A stretch of DNA of 64,000 nucleotides, taken from assembly GCA_019633425.1 (NCBI GenBank), contig WSUB01000012.1, positions 62,001 through 126,000 on the forward strand, read 5' to 3'. The notes under the pieces were generated by a model. That model made no database searches and was not told where the DNA came from. It saw only the letters and a program-made list of their open reading frames with translations. Below are positions 37,811 through 49,933 of this stretch, piece by piece. The position numbers were made by a program, and so were the translations under genes. Position 1 is the stretch's first letter, and each line of letters begins with the position of its first letter. This stretch comes from Tulasnella sp. 424. Its lineage: Eukaryota; Basidiomycota; Agaricomycetes; Cantharellales; Tulasnellaceae.

Positions 37811-38456
37811 CATCCCAACAAAACGATCTCAGTCCGAGTCCAAATCGTCGTCTTGTTCTCTCCCTCCATCTCCAACATCTACGAAAATCTCTTCTTCCAG
37901 CGACATACGGCTGCTTGCGGTAAAGAGGACGGCCTCGCATTATTCCACAGCTCTTGGCGCGAGTCGCGACGTCGCGAGTTCGGACGTCGCGAGTTCGCGG
38001 GTCGGCCATGCAACCCCAGCACGACTCCCGACCCAATTGAGCACAAGATTTCCATGTAACCACCATAGTCGTACGGGATGTACAAGCTCCGAGCAACTGC
38101 ATATGCCGGCTCCGCTTGTTAGTCGGTCCCCTTCCCCAGCAACACGCCATCCCAATAGAACGATCTCAGTCCAGTCCAAATCGTCGTCTTGTTCTCTCCC
38201 TCCCTCTCCAACATCTACGAGAATCTCTTCTTCCAGCGACGTACGGCTGCTTGCGGTAAAGAGGACGGCCTCGCATAATTCCACAGCTCTTGGCGCGAGT
38301 CGCGACGTCGCGAGTTCGCGGGTCGGCCATGCAACCCCAGCACGACTCCCGACCCAATGGAGCACAAGATTTCCATGACCATAGTCGTACGTGATGTACA
38401 AGCTCCGAGCAGTTGCATATGCCGGCTCCGCTTGTTAGTCGGTCCCCTTCCCCAGC
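37811..38456. repeat. tandem duplication, period 337 nt
   Basis: Copy 1 is 37811-38147 and copy 2 is 38148-38456, both starting CATCCCAA. They are nearly identical except for a 15-nt internal repeat (GGACGTCGCGAGTTC) present twice in copy 1, a 5-nt indel (near TCCATG/ACCATAG), a 1-nt indel and a few substitutions. Their similarity is far higher than between the large units, so this duplication is much younger. No gene is assigned. Confidence 0.9.
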
Positions 38457-41400
38457 CGATCTGCATTCGCGTTCTCAATAGGACGACCCCGCCAACCCTT
38501 TGCAGCATACAACAGCTGGTCGAGCCTATGTGGCGTTTTCACTTGCGTCGTTGAACCGTAGCCAGGCGGAGACGTTGGAGGGGTCCTATCCCAGACGGGT
38601 TCCTCGAGTAGGTTAGGGAAGGGCTTCTAGTTCCAGCAACTGGCTATTGACGCAAGACAGACCCAGGTACTCTTTGCCTCAGTGCCAGTGACTATGAAGA
38701 AGCCTAGAAATTCCGAGACAGTCTGGGTTATAGCGCAAGTACAGTGCATACGAGAGCGGTGAGGAACATCGCGTCCAGTCTATGTATATTTCCTATTCTC
38801 AGTTGTCCAACCCTCTCACCTAGGGTCCAAATGGGACAACTAGCCGAGTGGGAAGTCCAGGCTTAATCGTTTCAGCCATTCAAAGCCAACTCTGTTCCAC
38901 GTCCTTGCAGAGCTGGCGAGCGACTTGGGGACAGACAGAGACGGCAGCGTCGCTTGGTGGAATTGGTCAACTTGCCTGACGACGGCCGCGTCCACTTGCT
39001 CTCGTACCGACGATACATACGTATGACGGTGGTTTCGCATGTCGTTCCCATTGCGTACGAACAGCTATATCGACGAAAACAGATGACCCAAAAGACTGGC
39101 ACGACGCTGTTTCCATTCGGCCGGAACCGCCTTCAATTCACTGCTCTTCTGTGGTGAAGCGGAACTTGTAGGGACGAACCCCGTATTGACGTCGCCGTCA
39201 GAAACGTCGTTGGTCATCCTCGAAGCGTCGCAACCATGTGGAGACCCAAGTCGACGGAGTGAATTCAAGAATCGCTCGACCAACCGATCCTGTCGCGTTT
39301 GTTCCTCTTCCATGTTGGACGATACTTTGTGCGCCGAAGCCTGCTTCGGGAGGTTCGTACCGAAAAACCGCTTCATGTCGAATTGTCCGCGGGCTGACAA
39401 TCGTGTCTGGGACATGCGAGGTTAGAAGCTCTTAGCTGAATGTAGCGAGAATTTGGAGAGCGATGAATATATATATATTTCCCTGTTTACCAGCGGTGAA
39501 ATGGACAATAACGCTAATAGGGGATTAGGAGCCTCGATATAAGTGCAAAGGAGTTGTAAGAGATCACACACATTCTGCCAGAGGCCTGCGCGACTCTACT
39601 GTTGCTAGTACGAATTGCTGAGGGGTGGGTTTGAGGCCTAAACTCACTCCCCGTGTCTCCGGCACCTTTAGTAAACCCCCCTGGTCCGTAACTCACTTCG
39701 ACTGTTGACCGACAGAAGTCCACATGGATGCGTTGAAGTACAGAAGGAGACTTAGACCCCGTCTGTAACCACGGAGACGCATGACGCCGGTGCCGCAGCC
39801 GGTTTGCATTAGTCAATCTCCATCTTACGGCCTTTCTCGAACCTTGCCGCTGCTCTGTCATCTGGCGGCTGAATCGAGCATCCGTCCAACCCTGGGACAG
39901 AGCAGCTCCTATCATCGTCGTAGTCCGAAGAAGTCTCGAATCAGGAGGCGGTTCTTTTCAAAGGCTGCGCGAAACGCACTTCGCCGCATACTTAGTTTGC
40001 TGATAATCTTACGCAAATTAGGTTAGATAGTTTGCCCTGTCTCTCGCCAGCCTTTGCAGCCATACTTAGCCAAGTCGGCGGCGCCTTCGCAGCGAGCCAG
40101 AACGCTTGCACCGACGAACCAGATGGGATCACCTACAAAACTTGAAAAATAGCATGCAAGGTTTTTTGAACCACATGGCCTGCACGAAGATGAAGAGGGA
40201 GTTGTCCGCCCAGCGCACTTCAGTGATGGCCGGCAGGGCAGAGATGAACCCAAAGGCGTAAGGCATTTTGACCAAGTGTGATGAACCAAAACACACCGCC
40301 CTTTTTGGGCCGCTAACGCGATGTGGCTTACAATTGCCGGCGAAAAAGCTGCTGGACAATTCTTTTGGAAAGTTACATTTCATATTATTTTCAAGCGCTC
40401 CGCTCGGTCTGGTTGACCCTTCTTTTTTCGGGGAAATGGGGGAGGCGCTGGAGAGCGGAATCAGTCCCCAAGGGCGCGTCCTGCATGCAGTTGTCCGAGA
40501 CGTTATGAAGTGTGTCAGCCTCAGTCTCAGGCCGGGCGTGCCGGAAGGGGGCAGGCTGAGAGAAAGATTGTCTTTGCTGCATCTTGTTCCGAGGGCTCGA
40601 GTGAGCAGCGGTGTCACCCTCCCTCGAGGAAGTATAGACTATGTAATATGTAAGACGATGAAAAGAAATCGTTATATATCGCGTCATGGTGACGTTCAGT
40701 GTCCACGGCGGACGAACTGCCTACCTTTTCGCTCGGGGTTGGACACCGTGTCGGGGTAACCTTCGCCCCCACCTCAGAGCCTCACATTTTTTGGTCGCAG
40801 GTCGCAGGGCGGACCATCGTACCATGATGGTGTGCTAGCGATGTGGTTTAGCCGTCGCTGGTGTGAAGAGCACCAGAAGCGAGTGAGATTATGCAAGCGT
40901 TTCGTCGCTTCATCAAGGGCCATGCACCACAGCACAACCCAGTCCACCTTGCATGCTGCACCACAGGAGATTAGACAAGCGCACAATGCAGCGGGCACGA
41001 CCGACCCTGACAGGTAATCCCCCGAAAGAAGAAGGGACCTGCACATATTTCTATTTGGAATTGGATGGTGGTGGAGACTAGCTCCGCCGATCGCTCTTTT
41101 TGGGGTGCTCCACGGTGCTCCCATATTCACAGCTCGCGAATGGCCGGAGGTCTTTCGTTTGCCCCGTCCCGCATCCCTTGCTGTTTCACACTTGGTCCCC
41201 TAGTGTTGCCGCGAAGTAGCTTCGATTGCGTTTTTTGTCCCTGCGAACAATCTTCCACGCACTACTGGCCAATCAGGTTGTCCAAAACATCGAAGTGTTC
41301 GAAGGAGATCGAAATCTCTTTCGCTGTTTGCCATCGCTGCCCCCTTTGTCCTTGAGGGCTTAGCACGTATTCTCGAGATCAAGCCTCATCCTCGCCGCAT

Positions 41401-42010
41401 TCAAGTCCAAACCGAAACGTCCCCCCCCCCCCCATAAACCGTTAACCTTCTGCCTGATGTCCAGGTATCTCTCTTCCCTTCTTCCCTTTCTCTAACTCAC
41501 TAGCCTCTCGCTTTGTCTTTGGGCCTCCTCGCACTCGCAATTCGGAACGGAACGGCCGTTGATGAACAGATTTGCACTGCCATACATATTGGGGAAGACA
41601 AAGGGAAGGAGACACGTTCTTCGTGGTTGCCATCGATTAGTCTCCCGATGCGATCTGCAAGCTGTCGTTTAGCCCCAGAAAATCGGGTCAGTGGTGTGGG
41701 AAATAGGAAGCCCCCACATTTGATGAATTCCCGGGTTCCCTTCGGAAACCAGCAATCCCGAAAGCTCCGAGCCATTTTCCTCAACATATAAACCAGGTGT
41801 AACGCCACGGAAGACCTCCCCCTTCCCCTCCGATTGCTCCCCTGCACCTCATCAACTCACCGTATCTGCACGTCAAGCTCATCGAACCGATATGCAATAT
41901 GTGCTCCTCCAACTAGATTATCGATAGCGGGTGTACGACAGAGTTTTCGTACTGGAAGCCAAGACTGTAGCTCTTTGCTATCCGTGTTCATGAAGGCTAT
42001 ACTATACGTA

Positions 42011-42038
42011 TAGCAAATATGAAGTATTCTGATCTTTA
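42011..42038 (+). promoter_or_regulatory. conserved upstream block of type 1 copy, unit 3
   Basis: The third instance of the upstream block (TAGCAAATATGAAGTATTCTG), about 165 nt before the ATG of array copy 6. See the equivalent blocks at 24800 and 33002. Confidence 0.4.
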
Positions 42039-42187
42039 CGATGGTTTGGATTTGGGCCGTAAGGTGTGGCGTGAGTGTGTGTTCGCTTATCTCAGCGTTG
42101 ATCTACTCTTCGACCAAACGAACAATCGGCATTCGCGGCGGAAATCGCAATTTGGCCTGCCTCTCTAATCGCTTCAATTGAATCTTC

Positions 42188-43988
42188 ATGGATCCCCAGC
42201 AAGAACGTCCCAATGCATCCTCGACTCTTTTTTCCGTGCCAAGACCCCTTAGACTCATTAATATTCCGCTCCGGTTAAAGCACATTCTTCGTCCAATCCT
42301 CAGCAACCAGGCTCGTCACATAGGTCAGATTCTCCCTAGCCTCTTATCACCACCTTTCAGAGAGGGAGATAGCCTAAAATGGGGGCCCGAAACGCGCGGT
42401 CTCGTAGAACCCAAGGATTTCGTGGTTGTGGTAAAGAAAAAACCTCTAATCTTGAGTGTATTTCGGGGAATGTTGACGTTACGTCCATATTTTACCAGAT
42501 ACTTGCCCATTATTCCGAATGGATAATGACCGTCAGTGGCCTAGATCAGACCTTGCAGCTCAACGCAGTATGGAACGATATTAGAATTCTCTTGAAAACT
42601 CTGGGTTGTCAGTAGTACCTTGCGCTCGGCCCAAAAACGCTGTCCCCGCTCATCATTCTACTTCCAATCCTCTCCCAGATGTACACGGCGACACATCGCG
42701 ACGATGGTACTTCGTCATGGACTTTGACGTAGACTACGAAGACACGAACGGTGTAACAAGACCTGTGCCACGAAAACCTGTTTTGCCATCGTGGGACGGC
42801 ATCGTAAGACCGACTGTTAGAGCCTCAAACGCGCATCGCTGATCGAAGCTCTATAGCTTGGTATCCTACGGGAGGCATCCGCTGGAGGAGGATCGGGGTT
42901 TGTGCATTGTAGGTCATAACTTACGATTTCTGGACCAATATCTAACTTGATATTTAACCATTTAGTCGGCGGTCACTGTATGTATACGACCGCCGGGACC
43001 TCGAGTACGCATACTGTACTTGATGCGCAAACTTCATCATATATTAATGCAATTAGCTAGATATCACGCAGCTCAAACCATATCGATACACGGAAACCGC
43101 AAACGGCTCCCCCGTCATGGAAGCTTGTAAGTGCCTTTTTCCCGCTTCGGAGCAGAATACAATTCTAAGTAGTTTTGCGTAGTTATCGTTACGACCGACG
43201 GAAGACGCCTATACGGTCGGGTAAGGCTTCGGTGACGAAGACGGTTGATTAGGATAATCTGTGCTAACTCGGATGATTAGGAATTTATTGAAGCTCTTGG
43301 GGACGGGGCGGACAAGAGATACGGTACGACGTTAACAGTGAGTTTTAGATGATCTGCATGGGTTCTGTTGCCAACCGTTTTTGCTTGCTTGGGCGCCAGA
43401 TATCATTTGATGTAAGTCTTGAACGAATTCGGCTTCATTTACATTTTGCTTATGTCTCTTTTAGATGTGCAACGCGAGTGCGTTCCTCGGTACGCCATCT
43501 CCCACTTTGTTTCCTTGACCGTTTCTAATATCGCCCTGTTAGCTGGAGTCGTTCAAATGCCATGTCAATACCGCGGCGAAGGTATCCAGGAACCCGCCAT
43601 CCAGACGACCCGGGATACCAACCAATTGGTCCGTCCACAAGAGCGTTGTTTCATGTGTTATCATCATGTTAACTCGGACCGTCTAGATTGTCATTTCGGC
43701 ATCGCAACCCGGTCAAGTCGCTGGGACGTTTAGTAATTGTGGAGCAATGACTTTTTTCCTAACACAGGCTCTCATGAACGGTACGCGGAGTTCGTACTCT
43801 CGAGTCGCTTAGCAAGGCTCTGACGAATTCAACCTATAGGAGGCTCGGCCGCGGACGTCATCAAGCACGTCCATGACATGTGCCAGGGTCAACCGAAGAA
43901 ACACCTCCTCCAAACACCCCAAATTACGTCGCGATACCAGTTAACGGGAACATTCGGGCTCCTCCCCACCCAGCATTCCATGCTTTGA
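42188..43988 (+). CDS. metacaspase-like protease, array copy 6 (type 1)
   Basis: Thirteen exons (42188-42430, 42499-42607, 42679-42803, 42857-42908, 42966-43004, 43061-43126, 43183-43220, 43281-43337, 43400-43411, 43465-43489, 43543-43628, 43687-43780, 43840-43988) give 364 aa. Landmarks: KDFVVV; ILAHYSEW; DIRILLKTLGC; FVHFGGHC with His180; ISFDMCNASAFLAG with Cys249; a C-Q-Y-R strand; IVISASQPGQVAG; GAMTFFL; QTPQITSRYQLTG. The donor of the last intron has moved a few bases downstream compared with array copies 3 and 5 (ACG|GTACGC), and the next exon is correspondingly shorter, so the frame is kept. Predicted metacaspase-like cysteine protease with the dyad intact. Confidence 0.88.
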
Positions 43989-45818
43989 TTCCCTTTATCC
44001 GAGCATGCGAACGCGCACAGCAAAAAAAAACTATTCAAAAGTTGAAACGGCACCTCTCTCAGTCCATCAAAAAGCAATCTTTCCGCCCTCAGTTATATCA
44101 TTTCAAGTGGGCTTTTAGTGCTATCTTTTTTCTTAACTGTCCGATTGGCAAGCACAACGGTGTTGGGCTCTGCTTGTTTCACCGTGTCTTCTGGCACCGG
44201 GCTTTACCGACTGGCTCGTTAATTTATCGTGTACATATTTCGTCCGAAGAGCTATAATTTAATATGGGACGCTGTGGGCTGGTTGTAAACTGGCGAGCGA
44301 GCGAGCGTTGAAAGTCCCGATATATAGCAATGAGCGCGACGGCTTGACTCACTCTCTTCCAGTCGCCCGACGGGAAGCTCCGTGGACGGGGAAACTCGGT
44401 GCTGACAAAGCGAATGTTTGATATTGTTTAGTTCGGGGTTGGCTCTGCTTACGTCACTTTTTCTGTGGCTGTGACCCATTCATTGCTTGGTCCCATTTGC
44501 TTGATATGTCAGCATATCTACACTTCTCTACTTTGTATTCCCCACCGTCTAAATCATGGCCTTTACTCCAGAAATAGCTCTTGTAAGCCAAAGATACACT
44601 ATTAATAGAGCTAGAAAGCCAATTGATAAGATAAAAAGCTGTGTGCTTCGGAAAGTTTCGTCGGCTCAATTGAAGCCTGTACCTCCCCATTTACTAGACC
44701 GAAGCATCGTATTTCACCGTCATTATCATTGAAAAGATCTTTAGTAATGCGCTCATGCTTGAGTCAAGCTGTTGTGACGAGTCTAAGGCCGATGGAAGCG
44801 AAGGTGCTCCGCCTTTGGAGCAGGGGGCCTACGTGTGAACCTAGTCCGCAATGCAACAAACAATAACCAAACATCCGCTTGGTCAGCACCGAGTTTCGCC
44901 CCCGGAGTTTAGCGGCGCTTCCCGTCGGGGGAAAAGTTCGTCGCGCCGCGACCGTCGGGGGGAGTGTGTGCCCGACCGCCCTCCGGGCAGTGCCAAATCA
45001 CGAATACAGCCAGGAGGACCCAGGAGATCCATTCTTGCTTTGAGATTCGAACTCCGCTAGGTATGAGTGGATTGTTGGAAATTGCGATTGGCGGAGAACT
45101 ACTCAGGCTCGATTCTGGCATACGGAACGCTAGTCCTTTGCACACCTGAGCTAAAAGGGCATAGCTCAACACTAGCTAGAAAGGGTTATAGTACCAGTAC
45201 TATTGCTGATATCTGGCCTTGTCTCGTGTAGATAAGGGGCGGACCAACCGGGCTAGGCCAAGCTTCGGGTAGCTTGCGTCACCGTCATATGCCCCTATTC
45301 CGCTGGGTATCAATCGCTTGTTTGATTTTAAAAGGCATAAACCCCGGCTATGTGATCTTCCAGTAGTGGGGCACCCAGCACTCGGCCCCCGAGGAATGAG
45401 TTGTCCCTTCACCCTATCAGTCTGATGGCTAGCTAGGCGCTGTAGCCTGTGACGCAGTGAACCCTTTGATTTGTGCCGGTTCGAATTCTAATGAGCCGAG
45501 ATCCACGCTTCCACTCGGTCCCAATGGCACGTTGGGCGATTGAGTTCTTTGAAATACCCTCGTCCCTCCAGCTTCGCTTCTGTGTCACCTATCCAGAGCC
45601 TGAACCCAAACGACGTCTCTCGATGATCTCCTGTTGCGCTGGAGCAGGCTGCCCAGTGATCCGATCGATCTATGCAGGCACGGAGAGGTCTTCACGAAAT
45701 GAGACGGTTGGAAAGCGTGCGGAAGCCGCACGACCTCAACGTTGAATAGGAACATCGTTCTCTCGCATCTCAAGTCTCCACCACCACCCTCTCTTTCATT
45801 CCTGACTGCTCGTTAATC
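43989..45818. other. intergenic region inside unit 3, with TIR element
   Basis: About 1.8 kb between array copies 6 and 7. It holds the inverted-repeat element at about 44351-44970. The part from about 45230 matches 27440-28040 of unit 1 (upstream region of the type 2 gene), including a CCGGGCTAGGCCAAGC block at 45248 and 27468. No gene seen. Confidence 0.45.
44351..44970. mobile_element. MITE-like element with terminal inverted repeats
   Basis: The left arm (44388-44431, GAAACTCGGTGCTGAC...ATTGTTTAG) is the imperfect inverse of the right arm (44857-44901, CAAACAATAACC...GTCAGCACCGAGTTTC). Pairing can be followed outward through CCCGACGGGAAG (left, about 44366-44377) and CTTCCCGTCGGG (right, about 44919-44930) and possibly to CACTCTC/GGGAGTGTG at the ends. 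The interior is AT-richer than its surroundings and has no transposase. Units 1 and 2 are continuous at the same place (27200 and 35360), so it is an insertion specific to unit 3. The target-site duplication and superfamily could not be determined. Confidence 0.7.
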
Positions 45819-47793
45819 ATGTCGTTCACTAAATGGTTTGGTCAAAGTGCACTGGAGGCACTTCAGGGGCTGGCAAGATCCTCCAAGGCGGTGCTGAAAG
45901 GCAAGCAGGTCGCTACTGAAAGCAGGTAAATAAGCTCCCGCTACGGGTTGCCCTGGTGTATGATTGACCGTTCGCATATATTACGTATACGATAGCGCGA
46001 GCGGGCATCTCCAAAACGTACTAACTTCGTCGGTGAAACCACGCTTTGTTGTCCTGGTGAGCCAAGGACGAAGCATCAGGACAGCAATAGGCATCTCATG
46101 CGGCCGCTTCTACCCAAACCAGGTTTTTATTCACTACACAGGCTGGTACTGTGGGAGCCGGGAGAACCCCAAGAGCATGCAGCTCGATTCCGTCCGCAAC
46201 GACTTCATCGAAGTGCTCAAATATCTCCGCTGTACGCCGGCATTCCCTCACAGCCAGCTTGTGAACCCAATACTGAACATGGGGCCATACCTTAGACCGC
46301 CATGATGACGAGAAAACGATGTGGCGTCTTCTGACCGATCTCGATTTAGAGTACACGGACGAGGCGGGAAATGTCAAGCTTTTACCGACAACGTACCCGA
46401 CAAAGGAAGCGATAGTAGGTCTAAGTTTTGCACATCTAGGTTATTCGCTCACACATTCCTCGTAGCTCGACGCACTGACGGAAGCGGGCGAAACCAAGGA
46501 TTCGGGGCTCGTTTACTGTACGACACGTCTTCCGGTCGCGTTATGTGACCTGGCGGGCTGAGCTTGCGTCACTCCTTAGTTGGCGCGCACGGCGAACATG
46601 GACCTTCCGGAACTAGTGGCAAGTTTCTTCCCTCTTCTTTATCCACACCAATTACTGAATACAGTCTCTATTACGCTGGACTTCCCTACAGTCTTGCAGA
46701 AAAGCGGCCGAAGAACCTACTATAGCGTCAACGTGCAAGGGTCGGCTGAGTCCAGGAGCTCCTGTCCGTGACCTTTATGTGACATGGAGATGAGTCCTAA
46801 CGAGTTGAATTGTTCTAATTAGTCCTTATCACCATCGACGGGGAAAGGATATACGGCGAAGTAAGCAATACTCGGACGTGTCTCTCATGTATCCAGGTCT
46901 AACCTTGACCGACTCACCAAAGGACATTTTCTCTCGTCTACCTGAGGACGTTGCCGCGGAATGTGTCCATACGGTGCGTGAACGATTTTTAACAAAAAGT
47001 TGAGGTCACTTATGGGAAATATGCGGTCAGGTTGCACTCGACGTAGGTCCATATTTCCCAATCATCGGTGATTTGCTTTCATGACAGTCTTTCGCGAAAC
47101 ATACAGACATGTAGCAGCGGGGGTTTAGCTGGTCAGTAATTTCACTCTTCAGGATTAACACCATTCTGATCCCTAGAGCAGAGGCGGCGAAAAATTTATG
47201 CCGGCGTTATGACGGCAAGCGCATGAGCCGTGCGTCGAGTCCAGAGGTGCCACCGGTAACAGGGGCCGCAAACGCAGTACAGAGATCCTCCAAGCAGCTA
47301 GTGAGTCTCTGAACGCTCAACTACGACATAATACTAACCATATCCCATCAGGTAATCATATCGGCTGCTCGGGAAGGAGAGATGGCAAGGGCCGTGCGCC
47401 CAGGTGGCAAGGCTGCGCGCGAGCACGGAAGGCTGACATGGTATATGATCCACTGGCTCGAAAGTACGTGGATATAATTTCTGGTTCGGCGTCATAGTAG
47501 CCGGGCTAAATATCGAACTGCTAGAGCATCCCAACGCAACAGCCCAAAACCTTGCTGAAAGGCTTCGCTACCGGCTTACGGATATGGCTCCGGAGGGAGA
47601 GAAGCAACACCCTGTGATTTTGGCTCGCTATTCTTTGACTGATTCTTTCGAGCTCCTTCCGGGATTGCAACGTCGATCTCAGGATGAGAGCGGATCCGTG
47701 AGACGTCTCCTTCCACTCCTTCGACCCCTTCGACCCCCCCTCACGATTCGCTGGTTCCGCCCGCCTCTTCTGGCCAGCGGCCGAAGGCACTGA
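45819..47793 (+). CDS. metacaspase-like protein lacking the catalytic Cys, array copy 7 (type 2)
   Basis: Fourteen exons (45819-45925, 45997-46057, 46123-46231, 46296-46414, 46466-46517, 46580-46618, 46665-46763, 46823-46860, 46923-46973, 47031-47042, 47088-47110, 47153-47300, 47352-47463, 47525-47793) give 412 aa with all junctions in phase. Landmarks: RFVVL; FIHYTGWY; SVRNDFIEVLKYLRC; LVYFGAHG with His153; ITIDGERIYGE; FSRLPEDV; microexon VALD; VIISAAREGEMA; ARYSLTDSFELLPG. At the catalytic exon, where other copies read D-x-C-x-[AST], this one reads VALDSFAKH: Phe231 replaces Cys, and that exon is 2 nt shorter, compensated by the phase of the next exon. The intron at 46619 has a GC donor (G|GCAAGT). 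The C-terminus carries an extra Arg/Pro-rich tail of about 40 residues. Best read as a pseudo-protease or an early pseudogene. Confidence 0.78.
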
Positions 47794-49933
47794 GTTCCGC
47801 ACCGGCAAACCACCAACTATAACTTAAATCTCTCGATTCGCTCCTTTTTTTTGTACACTAGTGCTCGCTCTGGAACGAGTGATACCTTTACATTCTTTGG
47901 GTTCGCCCTAATATCATACTTGAAATATTGTAGCTGCCGGCGTAGAACGCTGAACTATGCCATTAAAAAGCTAGCGTAAAAGCAACAGCACAGTGCAGCA
48001 AGTCACAGTTAGCCGCTGTGATCGGCAGTTGCGTCGGCCTCGCGTAAACCTTGTTGGGAAAAGCACCAACTGGGACATCCGTGGGCTCGGAAGCTTCGTT
48101 CTCCCGAGGCCTTGCCAATCCCGGTCTTGCATCTCCCAGCGATTAGATCTCTCTGCAAGACGTGTATTGCATTGCCTATAGCGTCAGATGGAGGCATCAC
48201 AGAGCATCTGATCTCGAGGACCGATCGACTACTCTGGTTCATTCCGATCGCGCGACGTCATAGATTAGACCGCATTGCTTCATAGCTTCTGAGGTTTTGA
48301 GAGCGATTATTAACTGCAACTTTAACGTTTATTATGGTCGATGAGAGGACCAGAAACCAACCGGACTGCGGATGTTTGCTGTGTCGATTTGCCTCCCTAC
48401 CTCGTGCTCTGCATGGGTCAACGGTCTCCCTGGAAGTCTTTCACGCGGCTAAATGATCTGCACAATCGTTGAATCGACATGATATGCTAGATAGCGAAAG
48501 CATTCTACACTGAATACATCGTGTAACGAGGGGCTGGGTGGAGGGATGCTCTGCTAGATCAGCTACACTAGTGTATATACACATAGTGACGACACACAGG
48601 TCGGTTGTATATGGGCTGTTCGCCTCAACCCCTGATACCTGCAGGCCTGCGTAGGTAAGCGCCACGGAAGGCTGAATTGCGGGATAACGTGAGGTGCAAA
48701 GGTGGTGAGGCACCTTGTACGTCAACGACCATCCCCCACCTCCGAAACACTACCCCTCCATCTGCCCAGTCCCAAGAGTCGAAATTCAATATTCGCATCG
48801 TCTCGATTATTCTCAGCAAAGCCCACTTCCAACCCAGTTCTCGAGTTCATATAAATGTGATGGCTCTTTTGTGGACATGAAGACCCTTACCGACGCCCAC
48901 CCTCCTTCGGTTTCTTCTGACAACGTTGTCCAGCGTTCGCCCGTCAAGACCTGATGCTTCCTCGAGCTCACAAGCAGTGTTTCATCGGGGGAAGCCCAAA
49001 AAAAAGCAGCTTCTGGTTGTCTGGAGTCAGTTTTGGCAGGTTCCAAGACGACCGATTCACTTTCCCTCGCGACGGCCTCTCTCAAAACGCTCGAGTTATC
49101 CCAATCGTGAAGGATAAGGATCAATCCTGGGAGGGGCGTGAGGCTCATACGATATCCTGGAGTTTCTCGTTGCGGAACGATTCCCATATCCTTGGCCTCG
49201 TGTTCCGAATGAGGACTCGAAATCGCCTACGAGGCGAACACGCGTCCGAGCCGCCCTCCGTAACTTCTTTCTCAGTGCACTCTAATGGACAAGGCGGTTC
49301 CTGGGTGGTTCATCAGTGGGTTGTTGGGAATCTTCGAAGGCTGGGGCCGTCTGAGTGGAACCGGCCTCTAGCGGAAATAGCGCATTCGTCTCCCTGCCTC
49401 ACTGCCGATACTCGGCCCAGTTTAGAGACAATCTTCGACTAATCTTGGGAAATCCAAAGGGTCCTTCCCTGTAGTTCGGATAGTTTCCCGTTGGAGAGTC
49501 GACTTTATAAAACTGGGGCCAAACGCTTTGGCGATTGCATTCCCCCTCTGTTCAGACCTTTGTCCAATGCTTCCCCCGCCATTCACAAGTCCTCCTCCCT
49601 CCCTCCGAAGATCATCCTCCCCCGTTGGCGTGGCTTGGCTTGGTGCCGTCGGCAAATCTCAATGTCGTTCGTCAACATGATCAGGGTTGTAACCAGCTCC
49701 CAGGTCTTGGATCGGAGATGAGCCATCCCAGAAGACCAGATCCGCCCCGCCCCGTCGGCAGTAGTACACGAAGAGAAATTGTGACAACGAGCCGATACCA
49801 GAGTCGCAGAAGTGGACGGTGAACGTCCAGCACAATGCTTGTTACGACGCTCCCACAGTCGGGTTCGCTTTCGGTGCCGTGACGGGTGTCGTCAGTCTAG
49901 CTCAAAACCCTCTCGAGTTGCTCGTCTCTCATC
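47794..49933. other. intergenic region, no supported gene
   Basis: About 2.1 kb between array copies 7 and 8. An open frame at 48954-49442 (162 codons, plus strand) and an overlapping one at 49187-48813 (124 codons, minus strand) have no recognised motif, and neither extends by splicing in a convincing way. Confidence 0.4.

Larger units (their letters stand above)
36120..42187. other. non-coding/decayed part of duplication unit 3
   Basis: About 6 kb upstream of array copy 6, collinear with unit 1. It includes a 337-nt tandem duplication (37811-38456) and a 13-nt C run at 41421-41433. Minus-strand frames at 39415-39065 (116 codons) and 40617-40129 (162 codons, with a hydrophobic stretch A-F-G-F-I-S-A-L-P) are open but have no recognised domain and no open counterpart in units 1 and 2, so no gene is called. 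Confidence 0.45.
36240..47800. repeat. segmental duplication unit 3 (array copies 6 and 7)
   Basis: The longest unit (about 11.5 kb). It is collinear with unit 1 across both the non-coding part and the type 1 + type 2 gene pair, and here both genes are open. It is lengthened by an internal tandem duplication (37811-38456) and a TIR element (about 44351-44970) that the other units lack. Boundaries are approximate. Confidence 0.65.

Noticed and set aside
37713..38401. Overlapping ORFs of 145-193 codons on both strands
   Set aside because: They arise from the GC-rich 337-nt tandem duplication being open in several frames; no start, splice or motif support.
40129..40617. 162-codon minus-strand ORF
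   Set aside because: It overlaps a plus-strand ORF of equal length, and the paralogous stretches of units 1 and 2 are not open in this frame, so coding potential is not supported.
19320..47800. CRISPR, phage or bacterial operon interpretation of the repeated structure
   Set aside because: Repeats are kilobase-scale segmental copies with spliceosomal introns; there are no short spaced repeats or bacterial gene signals.
48954..49442. 162-codon plus-strand ORF
   Set aside because: No recognisable motif, no upstream exon with a good junction and an equally open antisense frame; left unannotated.
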